Of a stretch of DNA of 39,563 bases, positions 16,573 through 26,970 are shown piece by piece. The notes below the pieces were generated by a model. It ran no database searches. It worked only from the letters and a program-made list of their open reading frames with translations, and was not told the origin of the DNA. The position numbers and the translations under genes are program-made. The number at the start of each line of letters is the position of its first letter. The first letter of the stretch is position 1. Source of the stretch: Nitrospirota bacterium (GTDB lineage Bacteria > Nitrospirota > Leptospirillia > Leptospirillales > Leptospirillaceae); assembly GCA_027314645.1 (NCBI GenBank), contig DAHVAL010000015.1, positions 6,262-45,824 on the forward strand, read 5' to 3'.

Positions 16573-17760
16573 ATGGAAAATCGCGGAGAAGTTCTGCTTA
16601 AAAAAAATGAGGAGCGACGGGTCCTCGCTGGGCATCGATGGGTATTTTCGAACGAATTGCAAACACCGCCGGAGACTTCAGGAGCCCCACTCCTGGTCGA
16701 TGTCCGCTCTGCGTCGGGGAGATTCCTTGGGACGGGCCTCTTCAACCCCCATTCCTTGATTTCCGTCCGTCTTCTCGATGGGCCGGTACGCTCCCTCTCC
16801 GCGTATCTGGAAGAAAAGATCTTCCGGTCAGTGGCGATGCGGCATGAACTTGGGGGCTCCCAAGAGGGCGTTCGGCTTGTCCATGCGGAGGCGGACGGAC
16901 TGCCTGGGCTGGTGGTCGACCGTTACGGAGAATACCTTTCAGTGCAAATCACCACCCGCGCGCTGGAAGCGTATTCCAGGGAAATTCTCTCCCAACTGAC
17001 ATCGATCCTTTCTCCTCTTGGAATTCGAACCGATCGGAGAGCCCGCATTCGTGCGTCGGAAGGCCTTCCGATCGAGGAGGACCAGATCATCGGGGATATT
17101 CCGCCCGCGCTTTCCGTTTGCGTCGATGACGTCCCTCTGGCCTTTTCCTTGAAGGAAGGTCAAAAGACGGGCCTGTTTCTCGACCAGAAGGATAATGTGC
17201 GAGCGCTGGCCCCGTTCTTGGTCCGCCCGCGTATTCTCGATGGGTTCAGTTATGTCGGAGGGTGGTCGGCCGCCATTATGGCGCAGGGGGCGAAAAAGGG
17301 ACTTTCGGGGACAACCCTCGAAATCACGGGGGTGGATGCGTCGGAGAGGGCCATCGGATTTTATCATGACAATGTTCCTGGCGGCCGCGGGATCGTCTCT
17401 GATTTTCTCCCGTGGGGAAGAAAGGCCCGCGAAGAAGGTCAGCGTTTCGATGTCGTGATCCTGGACCCTCCCGCCTTCATCAAAAGCCGCCGCCTGATGA
17501 AAGAAGGGATCGAAGGCTACTATGGCGTATTCAGGCTTGGGCTGTCCCTTTTGGCGGAGAAGGGGGTCTTTGTGGCCTGTTCCTGTTCAGCCCTTCTGTC
17601 GTGGGAAGATTTTTCGGGAATTTTGCGGTCGGTGTTCCAGAAGGAGGGACGGAGAGCGCGCCTTTTCTATCAGGGTCGGGCCTCCTGGGATCATCCGAGG
17701 ATATTGGCCATGCCGGAACTGGACTATTTGAAATGTGCCGCCTTTTGGGTCGAGTCCTAA
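16573..17760 (+). CDS. rlmI: RlmI-like 23S rRNA m5C methyltransferase (class I SAM)
   Basis: 395 residues. An N-terminal PUA domain (about 1-75, with R-R-V-L-A-G-H-R-W-V-F-S-N-E) is followed by an EEHEE-like region and a Rossmann methyltransferase. Diagnostic motifs: L-K-E-G-Q-K-T-G-L-F-L-D-Q-K-D-N, D-P-P-A-F-I-K-S-R and C-S-C-S. This matches the RlmI/YccW family, which methylates C1962 of 23S rRNA. The frame extends upstream to a TTG at 16525, but the ATG at 16573 has AGGAG at 7 nt and fits the PUA start. A GC-rich stem-loop lies about 35 nt after the stop (17793-17810) without a T-run. The exact target base is inferred from the family. Confidence 0.9.
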   Translation: MENRGEVLLKKNEERRVLAGHRWVFSNELQTPPETSGAPLLVDVRSASGRFLGTGLFNPHSLISVRLLDGPVRSLSAYLEEKIFRSVAMRHELGGSQEGVRLVHAEADGLPGLVVDRYGEYLSVQITTRALEAYSREILSQLTSILSPLGIRTDRRARIRASEGLPIEEDQIIGDIPPALSVCVDDVPLAFSLKEGQKTGLFLDQKDNVRALAPFLVRPRILDGFSYVGGWSAAIMAQGAKKGLSGTTLEITGVDASERAIGFYHDNVPGGRGIVSDFLPWGRKAREEGQRFDVVILDPPAFIKSRRLMKEGIEGYYGVFRLGLSLLAEKGVFVACSCSALLSWEDFSGILRSVFQKEGRRARLFYQGRASWDHPRILAMPELDYLKCAAFWVES

Positions 17761-17904
17761 GGGGATTTTTCAGGGCTCGTTCGAACGGGAAAGGGGTCGA
17801 GGGGGACCCCGCGCATCGAAGGATCTTTGATAGGGCGTAAGGCTTTTGAACCACGTTTTTTGGCTCCGGGGCTTTCCGCTGAATCCTTGCGGGCGCCCTC
17901 TTGA

Positions 17905-17934
17905 TTGACCGATCCCATTACGATCCTTTATGAT
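17905..17934 (+). promoter_or_regulatory. Sigma70-like promoter for typA
   Basis: -35 TTGACC (17905-17910) and -10 TATGAT (17929-17934), separated by 18 nt; each differs from the consensus at one position. Transcription would start near 17941, giving a leader of only about 50 nt before the ATG at 17992. Confidence 0.6.
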
Positions 17935-17953
17935 GATGATTCTGCAAATTTTT

Positions 17954-17991
17954 TTCCCTCATGGGAATGACTGGATTCCCGTGGGGGAATC
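17954..17991 (+). promoter_or_regulatory. Mutually exclusive hairpins in the typA leader
   Basis: Four segments can pair in two ways: TTCCC (17954-17958), GGGAAT (17963-17968), GATTCCC (17974-17980) and GGGAATC (17985-17991). Pairing 1:2 plus 3:4 hides the G-rich Shine-Dalgarno just before the ATG at 17992. Pairing 2:3 (six perfect base pairs, 6-nt loop) would free it. Read directly from sequence; a regulatory role is inference. Confidence 0.5.
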
Positions 17992-19836
17992 ATGGTTCAA
18001 CACAAGGCGGACAAACGAATGACGGCGTCACTTTTACACATCAGGAACATTGCGATCATTGCTCACGTCGACCACGGAAAGACCACTCTTGTCGACAAGA
18101 TGCTCCAACAGGGACATGTCTTCCGGGAAAACGAAGTCGTAGAAGAGCGCGTGATGGATTCAAACGCCCTTGAAAAAGAGCGCGGAATCACCATCCTCGC
18201 CAAGAATACGTGCATTTTCTATCAGGATTACCGGATCAATATTGTGGACACCCCCGGACATGCCGACTTCTCGGGGGAGGTCGAGCGGACTTTGACGCTG
18301 GTTGACGGTGTCCTTCTCGTCGTGGACGCCTTCGACGGACCGATGCCTCAGACGCGGTTCGTCTTAAACAAAGCTCTCCGCATGGGGCTTCGTCCGGTTG
18401 TGGTGATCAACAAGATCGATCGGCCGGGCGCCCGCCCGATCGAGGTTCAAAACGAGGTGTTTGGTCTGTTCATCGAGCTTGGAGCCACCGATGCCCAGAT
18501 GGAGTACCCCGTTGTCTTTGCATCGGCAAAGAAAGGGATCGCCTCCCTGGATCCGATGAAAGAGGGGACCGACCTCATCCCGCTCTTCGACACGATCATC
18601 AACTATGTGCCCCCGCCGGATGTGGATGAAAACGGCCCGTTCCTCATGCAGGTGACGAGCTTCGAGTATGATTCCTACCTCGGCCAGATCGCCTTGGGAA
18701 AGATCATGCGGGGAAAGGTCTCCGCCGGAGAAACGATCGCCCGTGTTGTGGACGGAGCCCTGGTGGAGCGGAACAAGGTCAAGAAAATCCTCTCCTTCGA
18801 GGGACTCAAGCGCATCGAGGTTCCCATGGCCAAGGCGGGCGATATCATCCTTGTGGCCGTATTCGAGGATCTTCGGATCGGGGACATTCTCTCCGATGTC
18901 ACGGAGCTCGGGTCTCTTCCCCCGATCGAGATCGGAGAACCGACCATCTCCCTCGAGTTCATGGTCAACAATTCCCCGTTCTGCGGCCAGGAAGGGAAGT
19001 TTGTCACAAGCCGGAATTTGCGCGACCGATTGATGAAGGAGATCCGGACGAATGTCGCCCTTCGCGTGGAGGAAACCGACAGTCCGGACTCTTTCAAGGT
19101 GTCCGGGAGAGGAGAACTCCATATCGGGATCCTGATCGAGACGATGCGGCGTGAAGGGTACGAGTTCCAGGTGTCCCGCCCGCATGTTCTTTATAAGGGA
19201 GAAGGCGCGGCAAGGCAGGAACCCTACGAATATCTGGTGGTTGATGTCCAGGAAGACTTCGTTGGCGCCGTGATCGAAAAGCTGGGCCCCCGTAAAGGGG
19301 AAATGCTGAACATGGCTCCCCAGAAGGACGGCCATGTCCGGCTGGAATACCTCATTCCTGCCCGGGGCCTCTTGGGATACCGAAGCGAATTTTTGTCGGA
19401 CACCAAAGGGACGGGCCTTCTCAATCATACCTATCACGGGTATGGAGATTACAAGGGAGAAATTGCGGGCCGAATCAATGGGGCCCTCGTGTCGATGGAA
19501 ACCGGCGAGACCGTGGCCTACGCGCTCGAAGGAGTTCAAGAGCGGGGCGTGCTGTTCGTCGGGCCCGGCCTCAAGGTGTACGAAGGAATGATCATTGGAG
19601 CCCATACCCGCCCCACCGATCTTGCCGTGAATCCCTGCAAGAAAAAACATCTCACGAATATCCGTTCCTCGACGGCTGAAGATGCCATCACTCTCGTTCC
19701 TCCAAAGGTGTTGAGCCTGGAGCAGGCACTCGAGTTTCTGGAGGACGATGAGATCATGGAGGTGACCCCTGAGAACCTCCGCATCCGAAAACGGATTCTT
19801 AACGAACAGGAACGAAGGAGGGCCTCGAAAAAATGA
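17992..19836 (+). CDS. typA: Ribosome-associated translational GTPase TypA/BipA
   Basis: 614 residues, the usual length. The G-domain has [10 protein letters not shown] near 24-33, R-G-I-T-I near 62, D-T-P-G-H near 87 and N-K-I-D near 142. EF-G-like domains III and V and the BipA-specific C-terminal domain follow. TypA binds 70S ribosomes in competition with EF-G and is needed for large-subunit assembly at low temperature or under stress. The ATG at 17992 has a G-rich site directly upstream; an in-frame ATG at 18019 fits the length of other TypA proteins but has a weak Shine-Dalgarno. Its stop overlaps the cyclophilin start by 4 nt (ATGA), so the two are coupled. Confidence 0.97.
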   Translation: MVQHKADKRMTASLLHIRNIAIIAHVDHGKTTLVDKMLQQGHVFRENEVVEERVMDSNALEKERGITILAKNTCIFYQDYRINIVDTPGHADFSGEVERTLTLVDGVLLVVDAFDGPMPQTRFVLNKALRMGLRPVVVINKIDRPGARPIEVQNEVFGLFIELGATDAQMEYPVVFASAKKGIASLDPMKEGTDLIPLFDTIINYVPPPDVDENGPFLMQVTSFEYDSYLGQIALGKIMRGKVSAGETIARVVDGALVERNKVKKILSFEGLKRIEVPMAKAGDIILVAVFEDLRIGDILSDVTELGSLPPIEIGEPTISLEFMVNNSPFCGQEGKFVTSRNLRDRLMKEIRTNVALRVEETDSPDSFKVSGRGELHIGILIETMRREGYEFQVSRPHVLYKGEGAARQEPYEYLVVDVQEDFVGAVIEKLGPRKGEMLNMAPQKDGHVRLEYLIPARGLLGYRSEFLSDTKGTGLLNHTYHGYGDYKGEIAGRINGALVSMETGETVAYALEGVQERGVLFVGPGLKVYEGMIIGAHTRPTDLAVNPCKKKHLTNIRSSTAEDAITLVPPKVLSLEQALEFLEDDEIMEVTPENLRIRKRILNEQERRRASKK

Positions 19837-20483
19837 CACCGCGAAATTTTTTCAAGATGACTGTCTGGGGTTTGGCCGTCCTGTTCATGGGACTTTCAAC
19901 CACTATTTTGGATAAAGGGATTCCAATGAATGCCAATGCTGAAACCTCTTCCAAGCCTCTCCCTCCAGGGGAATATGCGGAATTAGAAACCTCGATGGGA
20001 ACCATCGTGTGCCAGCTGTTTCCCAGTTCGGCCCCCGAAACCGTGGCGAATTTTGTCGGATTGGCCGAAGGAACAAAGCCGTTCATCGACCCTCGCACGG
20101 GGACTCAGGTCAAGCGGCCGTTCTTTGACGGCCTGATTTTCCATCGTGTAATCAAGAACTTCATGATTCAGGGAGGGGACCCTCTCGGAAACGGGACGGG
20201 TGGGCCAGGATATCAGTTCAAGAACGAAGTCGATCCCGCCCTGCATTTTGACCGCAAGGGCGTGATGGCGATGGCCAATGCAGGTCCGGATACGAACGGA
20301 AGCCAGTTTTTCATCACCGTGGCCCCCACGACGTGGCTTGATGGAAATTATTCGATCTTCGGCCAGGTTGTGGCCGGCCAAGATGTCGCCGATCGGATTG
20401 CCGAGGTTCCAACCGACCGTCGGGATCGTCCCGTGAATCCCGTGACCATTCTTCATGTTAAAATCCTGCGCGTGGCTCCCTGA
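19833..20483 (+). CDS. Cyclophilin-type peptidyl-prolyl cis-trans isomerase, exported
   Basis: 216 residues. The N-terminus holds a hydrophobic segment (about 8-25) followed by N-A-N-A-E, so it is a secreted or membrane-anchored periplasmic form. The cyclophilin domain has F-F-D-G-L-I-F-H-R-V-I-K-N-F-M-I-Q-G-G-D-P, the catalytic-arginine motif of the family, then M-A-N-A-G-P-D-T-N-G-S-Q-F-F-I-T and W-L-D-G-N-Y-S-I-F-G. It speeds proline isomerisation during folding of envelope proteins. The start overlaps the typA stop, so translation is coupled. Close to PpiA-type enzymes. Confidence 0.95.
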   Translation: MTPRNFFKMTVWGLAVLFMGLSTTILDKGIPMNANAETSSKPLPPGEYAELETSMGTIVCQLFPSSAPETVANFVGLAEGTKPFIDPRTGTQVKRPFFDGLIFHRVIKNFMIQGGDPLGNGTGGPGYQFKNEVDPALHFDRKGVMAMANAGPDTNGSQFFITVAPTTWLDGNYSIFGQVVAGQDVADRIAEVPTDRRDRPVNPVTILHVKILRVAP

Positions 20484-20525
20484 TATTTTGGGTGGGATGA
20501 CCACCTGGCGGAGAAAGGGAGAAGG

Positions 20526-21308
20526 ATGAAATCTTCTTCTTCCAAAATGACGGCATTGTTCATGGGAACGGGCTCCTCGGTGGGCGTTCCCATGATCGGA
20601 TGCTCCTGTGCGGTCTGTCGCTCTCCCGACAAACGGAATCGAAGGACCCGTTCCTCCATTCTTGTCTCCGACGGAGGAAAAAACCTTCTTGTCGATACAG
20701 CTCCGGACCTTCGCATTCAATCTCTTCGGGAGGGAATTTCCCGAATCGATGCCGTCGTCTACACCCATGCCCACGCCGACCACGTCTTGGGCCTCGACGA
20801 ACTCCGCACGTTCAATTTCATCATGCAGGAAGAGATCCCTATCTATGCGCCCCCGCGCGTTCTGGAGCGCATCAAGGCCATGTTCTCTTACGCTTTTTCG
20901 GAAGAGAACAAAGAGGGGGTCACACGCCCGCGGCTTGTTCCGCGCGAGCTTCCTGGCCCCATGGAGATCATGGGAATTTTTGTGCAGCCGTTTTTGGTCG
21001 AGCATGGTCCGGTGATGAATACGGCCCTGAGGATCGGTGATCTGGTCTATTTGACGGATTGCAATGCCGTTCCGGAGGAGGGGAAGAGGGTCATGAAAGG
21101 GGCTTCGACGATGATCGTCGGGGCCGTGCGCTATGAGCCCCATGAATCCCATTTCGGTTTGGCCCAAGCGATTGCGGAAATTCAGGAGATCTCGCCTCGG
21201 GCGGGCTATATCACCCATCTTTCCCACCGGATGGATCATGCGACCCTCGAGGGGGAGCTGCCTTCCGGGATTCGCCCGGCCTTTGACGGCCTTAAAATCG
21301 TGGTGTAA
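20526..21308 (+). CDS. Metallo-beta-lactamase-fold hydrolase (PhnP-like phosphodiesterase)
   Basis: 260 residues. The N-terminus has G-T-G-S-S-V-G-V-P and a three-cysteine C-S-C-A-V-C site like the structural zinc site of PhnP. The catalytic T-H-A-H-A-D-H motif is near residue 79, later D-C-N and L-S-H-R-M-D-H complete the two-metal centre. The family hydrolyses cyclic phosphodiesters; PhnP acts on 5-phosphoribosyl 1,2-cyclic phosphate, but no C-P lyase genes are here, so a general housekeeping phosphodiesterase is more likely. An AAGGGAGAAGG sequence precedes the ATG. Third gene after typA and cyclophilin, 42 nt downstream; convergent with metH. Confidence 0.88.
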   Translation: MKSSSSKMTALFMGTGSSVGVPMIGCSCAVCRSPDKRNRRTRSSILVSDGGKNLLVDTAPDLRIQSLREGISRIDAVVYTHAHADHVLGLDELRTFNFIMQEEIPIYAPPRVLERIKAMFSYAFSEENKEGVTRPRLVPRELPGPMEIMGIFVQPFLVEHGPVMNTALRIGDLVYLTDCNAVPEEGKRVMKGASTMIVGAVRYEPHESHFGLAQAIAEIQEISPRAGYITHLSHRMDHATLEGELPSGIRPAFDGLKIVV

Positions 21309-21337
21309 TTGAGGGGGCCGCCAACCCTCCCGGCCTC

Positions 21338-23800
21338 TTATTCGGGCTTTCGAGCCAATTCCTCGAGCACGCGTTCCGTTAATGGAACGACCTCCCCCAC
21401 ATCCTTTCCATAGCCGTCTGCCTTGATTTCCTTGGCAAACTTCGGGGTGACGACGGCACCCCCCACAATCACCTTGAAGGGAAGCTTCCTCTCCTGGATC
21501 GTGTCGATGGCGATCTTCATCTGGATCATGGTGGTCGTCATCAGGGCAGAGAGGGCGACGATCTGGGCTTTTTCTTTTTCCGCCGTGTCAAGGATGACAT
21601 CAAGAGGCACATTTCTTCCGAGGTCCAGGACACGGTACCCGAAATTCCGGAGCATGAGGATGCAGATATTCTTGCCGATATCGTGGATGTCCCCTTTCAC
21701 CGTGGCAAAAACGATCGTGCCCTTCGGTTCGGTCGGCCCTTTGGCTTCAAGATGAGGTTGCAGGACTTCGACCCCTTTTTTCATGGTGTCCGCGCCGGCG
21801 ATCAGGTGGGGAATGAACTTGAGCCGTTGTCCGAACAGGTCTCCCAGCTTTCGGATGGCCGGGGTCATGATATCGACAAAGACGGAAAAGGGCGGGGTTC
21901 CCTCCGAAAGCGCCTGGTTGACCAGAGGGGTGATGGCCTCCCGCTCGCCTTCGATGATGGCGCGTTCTATTTTCTGGGCGGTTGAAAGAGGACCTTCCGG
22001 AGAGGTTCCTGCCGCCTGTTGAGATCCGGATTGAGACGCGGGGGTGTTTCCCGACGGAACCAGAGGGGTCCATCCTTCCGCTTTCTTAATAAATACCCGG
22101 CATTCCGGGTCCCGGCCGGAAAATAGGCTGGCGGCCGCAACCGTCTGGTGAAGAAGGGGGTCGTAAGGATCGCAGATGGCGCCGTCAAGCCCGGCCCCTA
22201 TCGCCATGGCCAGGAATGTATCGTGGACGGATTTTCGAACCGGAAGACCGAAGGAGACATTCGAGAGCCCAAGAACTGTTCGGGCCCCCCATTCCGATTT
22301 GAGGATCCGGATGGTTTCAAGTGTTTGTCTGGAGGCTTCCTGGACCGCGGAGACGGTCAGGGCCAAGGTATCGAATACGATATCTTCCGGGCGGAGTCCA
22401 TACTTTTCTGCCGCCCTAAGGATTTTTTCGGCATTCTTGATCCGGTCGACCGCTTTTTCCGGGATGTCCTCCCCCGAAAGCAGACCGATGACCGCAGCTC
22501 CGTACCTTCGAATCAAGGGCAAGACCTCTTCGATGCGTTCTTCCTCGGCGTTAACGGAGTTGACCAGGGCGCGCCCAGGATAAATCCTAAGCCCCGCTTC
22601 CAGGGCGGAGGCGAAAGACGAGTCGATGACAAGGGGAAGAGACACCACGTTTCCGATCGCCGTGACGGCTTTTTCCATCATTCGGGCTTCGTCCACAAGG
22701 GGGACTCCCACGTTCACGTCCAGCGCGTGGGCACCCGCGGCCGCCTCTTTCCGGGCTTCAGCGACGATCAGGTCGGTCCGTCCTTCTGCGATAGACTCTG
22801 AAAATACCTTCTTTCCGGTCGGGTTGATTTTTTCACCGATCAGGACAAAGGGAACTCCGTCCCCAAACGGAAGGACCGTATTGCGGGAGGTGATCCGGGT
22901 CAGGCTGATTCTCGAGCGATGAACCGGCGGAAGGCCTCTGACCTTTTTCGAGAGGAGGCGGATGTAGTCAGGAGTCGTGCCGCAGCACCCTCCGATGATG
23001 TTGGCTCCCGCCGCCACGAAGGCCGGAGCGTAAGAGACCATCTCCTCCGCGCCGGTCGGGTAGACTGTTCGTCCGTCACGATGAACCGGAAGCCCGGCAT
23101 TGGGTTCAATCGCCAGAAACGTATGGGTCGCCTTTCCCAATCGTTCGAGCACCGGCACCATGGCTTCCGGACCGACCGAACAATTGAGGCCCATAATTTC
23201 CACTCCGAAACCTTCGAGAACCGCCGCCACGGTTTCCGGGTCCGAGCCCGAATCCGTTATCCCGTCCGCGTTGAAGGTCATGAGGGCCATGATCGGAAGT
23301 CCCGGGGCCCCTTCCCTGACTCCGACCAGAGCGGCCCGCATTTCCTGAATGTCGAACATCGTTTCGATCGCGATGAGGTCCGCTCCTGCTTCTTTGAGAA
23401 TCGCCGCCTGTTCCCGGAAGATGCCGACGGCCTCTTCGAAGGAAAGCTCCCCGACCGGGGCGATGGTTGTTCCCGATGGACCGATATCCCCGGCGATATA
23501 CGCTTTTCCTTTAGAGGCCCGGCGGGCGAGTTCGACCCCCGCGTGATTGATTTCCCGGATGCGGGACTCTGCATTGTATTCGGCGAGTCTGAGGCGTGAG
23601 GCGCCAAAGGTATTGGTAAGAAGGATGTTCGACCCCGCATCGGCATATTCGGCATGCACGCGCGCAATTTCATCAGGCCGCTCAAGATTCCAAAGATCCG
23701 GAGCGTATCCTGGGGGCAGCCCTCTTCCTTGCAATAAGGCTCCCATGGAACCGTCCAATAAAAGAATGTCTTTTTTAAGCCGTTCAAGGATTGGAATCAC
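21338..23800 (-). CDS. metH: Cobalamin-dependent methionine synthase lacking the reactivation domain
   Basis: 820 residues against about 1,200 for E. coli MetH. Residues 1-290: homocysteine methyltransferase with zinc cysteines in G-L-N-C-S (about 207) and G-G-C-C-G (about 271-272). About 310-570: pterin-binding TIM barrel (D-V-N-V-G-V-P). A Ser/Gln/Gly-rich linker near 580-610 precedes the helical cap and the B12 domain with D-I-H-D-I-G-K-N, whose His (about 706) is the lower cobalt ligand. The protein ends there: the SAM-binding reactivation domain is absent but is encoded by the gene just upstream, whose stop overlaps this start by 4 nt. It transfers methyl groups from methyl-tetrahydrofolate to homocysteine. 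Confidence 0.96.
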   Translation of the reverse strand: MIPILERLKKDILLLDGSMGALLQGRGLPPGYAPDLWNLERPDEIARVHAEYADAGSNILLTNTFGASRLRLAEYNAESRIREINHAGVELARRASKGKAYIAGDIGPSGTTIAPVGELSFEEAVGIFREQAAILKEAGADLIAIETMFDIQEMRAALVGVREGAPGLPIMALMTFNADGITDSGSDPETVAAVLEGFGVEIMGLNCSVGPEAMVPVLERLGKATHTFLAIEPNAGLPVHRDGRTVYPTGAEEMVSYAPAFVAAGANIIGGCCGTTPDYIRLLSKKVRGLPPVHRSRISLTRITSRNTVLPFGDGVPFVLIGEKINPTGKKVFSESIAEGRTDLIVAEARKEAAAGAHALDVNVGVPLVDEARMMEKAVTAIGNVVSLPLVIDSSFASALEAGLRIYPGRALVNSVNAEEERIEEVLPLIRRYGAAVIGLLSGEDIPEKAVDRIKNAEKILRAAEKYGLRPEDIVFDTLALTVSAVQEASRQTLETIRILKSEWGARTVLGLSNVSFGLPVRKSVHDTFLAMAIGAGLDGAICDPYDPLLHQTVAAASLFSGRDPECRVFIKKAEGWTPLVPSGNTPASQSGSQQAAGTSPEGPLSTAQKIERAIIEGEREAITPLVNQALSEGTPPFSVFVDIMTPAIRKLGDLFGQRLKFIPHLIAGADTMKKGVEVLQPHLEAKGPTEPKGTIVFATVKGDIHDIGKNICILMLRNFGYRVLDLGRNVPLDVILDTAEKEKAQIVALSALMTTTMIQMKIAIDTIQERKLPFKVIVGGAVVTPKFAKEIKADGYGKDVGEVVPLTERVLEELARKPE

Positions 23801-24483
23801 GTGTCGGTCTCCGCCTCAGGATTCGATTTTTGTTCCGTTCCGGGACGCTGCCATCCGATCACTGCGGAGACGGAAAGTCGCGGAATCATGATATAGGCTT
23901 CATTGAGCGAGATCCCGATCTGATGGGCCTCGGTCAACGCCATCACCTCGGTTTGGGAGGAGAGGGGCCAATCGCCATATCCGACTCCAAACCGGTAGGT
24001 CCGCTGGTATCCGGCGCGAACGATTTCCCGTTCAAGCATGCGGTCGAGCCAAATCCCCATGTAATCCGCCATCCATGCGCCGACTCTTTCGAGGAAGTAG
24101 GCATGCGCAGGCTCGGGTCCGGTGAGTCGATCGACCTCATTTTCAATTTTCGGCCCGATGGTGGCAACGATCAGGGAGGCGTAGTCACAGTGTTTCAGGA
24201 GCTTGACCATTTTTTCGCCCTGAAAGAGCGTGGAGGTTTCTTTGGCGAGGACCTTCCTCTCTTCCATTCCGGTGATCTCAAGCGTTCGATAGACACCCTT
24301 TCCCTCGATCATCCGGTATCCTTCCTCAATCGCTGTGCTGATGGCCTTTTCCATGGCAGGTTCGCCGAGTTCGGCAAGGGAAGCCTTTTTAGGAATGCGC
24401 ATTTCTCGTAGGATCTGGCGTTCCTCGATCTGAAAGGGGATATTGTAGAAAAAAATCGGATGGCCGAGTCTGATGGCCGGCAT
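23797..24483 (-). CDS. Free-standing MetH reactivation (SAM-binding) domain protein
   Basis: 228 residues of the Met_synt_B12 activation-domain family. The SAM-binding signature R-x-x-x-G-Y-x-x-x-P is intact as R-F-G-V-G-Y-G-D-W-P (about 164-173), followed by S-L-N-E-A-Y-I-M-I-P-R-L-S-V-S-A-V-I-G, the usual end of the domain. It would reductively remethylate oxidised cobalamin on the neighbouring MetH core, using SAM and an electron donor. The frame extends to a GTG at 24522, but that lies inside a terminator stem; the ATG at 24483 with AAAGGA upstream is preferred. Its stop overlaps the metH start by 4 nt, which favours equal synthesis of the two proteins. Confidence 0.9.
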   Translation of the reverse strand: MPAIRLGHPIFFYNIPFQIEERQILREMRIPKKASLAELGEPAMEKAISTAIEEGYRMIEGKGVYRTLEITGMEERKVLAKETSTLFQGEKMVKLLKHCDYASLIVATIGPKIENEVDRLTGPEPAHAYFLERVGAWMADYMGIWLDRMLEREIVRAGYQRTYRFGVGYGDWPLSSQTEVMALTEAHQIGISLNEAYIMIPRLSVSAVIGWQRPGTEQKSNPEAETDT

Positions 24484-24507
24484 GGGGTCCTTTCCGAAGA
24501 TCTCACC

Positions 24508-24543
24508 AAAAAGGACCGGCACCCGCGACGCGGAGTCGGTCCT
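24508..24543 (-). terminator. Intrinsic terminator/attenuator between thiC and metH operon
   Basis: On the minus strand AGGACCG pairs perfectly with CGGTCCT, an inner CCGC/GCGG stem strengthens it, and five T residues follow. It lies 63 nt after the thiC stop and only 25 nt before the start of the MetH reactivation gene, so it either terminates thiC or attenuates the downstream operon. Confidence 0.8.
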
Positions 24544-24549
24544 GTTTGT

Positions 24550-24582
24550 GTATTCGAGGAGATGTTGCGACCCTCGAAATAC
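24550..24582 (-). other. Stem-loop preceding the thiC/metH terminator
   Basis: TTCGAGG (24553-24559) and CCTCGAA (24572-24578) form a perfect 7-bp stem with a 12-nt loop, extended by GTA/TAC across a one-base bulge. It sits 7 nt before the terminator on the transcribed strand, an arrangement compatible with an anti-terminator or a processing stem. Confidence 0.5.
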
Positions 24583-24605
24583 AAGGTTCTAAAGTTTTTC
24601 AATCC

Positions 24606-26868
<2,263 letters not shown>

Positions 26869-26970
26869 TTGAAAGGTTTGGAAATCATTTTCGCTTCGGC
26901 AGTCGCTCTTGTCCCGCTTGCACTTTCTTTAGCCCTTATTCTAGGGATCGTCTCTGATGGAAAGAACTGA
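26869..26970 (+). CDS. Possible small single-span membrane protein
   Basis: 33 residues from a TTG start preceded by AAAGGAAA at a suitable distance. After a short M-K-G-L-E start it is almost entirely hydrophobic (I-I-F-A-S-A-V-A-L-V-P-L-A-L-S-L-A-L-I-L) and ends in S-D-G-K-N, so it would be one membrane helix. An in-frame ATG at 26836 would give 44 residues but has a poor ribosome-binding site. The size and topology resemble small subunits of respiratory oxidases or transporters, though none is encoded nearby. It may be a chance hydrophobic frame in a gene-poor region. Confidence 0.35.
   Translation: MKGLEIIFASAVALVPLALSLALILGIVSDGKN

Noticed and set aside
17761-17904. tRNA-like GTTCGAAC sequence after the rlmI-like gene
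   Set aside because: No acceptor, D or anticodon arms can be folded around it.
18364-19839. 491-codon leftward frame
   Set aside because: Shadow of typA on the opposite strand; the translation has no domain features, while typA is unambiguous.
21683-23599. Rightward frames of 100-226 codons over metH
   Set aside because: Antisense shadows in GC-rich DNA lacking ribosome-binding sites and motifs.
24484-24522. GTG at 24522 as start of the MetH reactivation gene
   Set aside because: It lies inside the stem of the terminator and lacks a ribosome-binding site; the ATG at 24483 has AAAGGA upstream.
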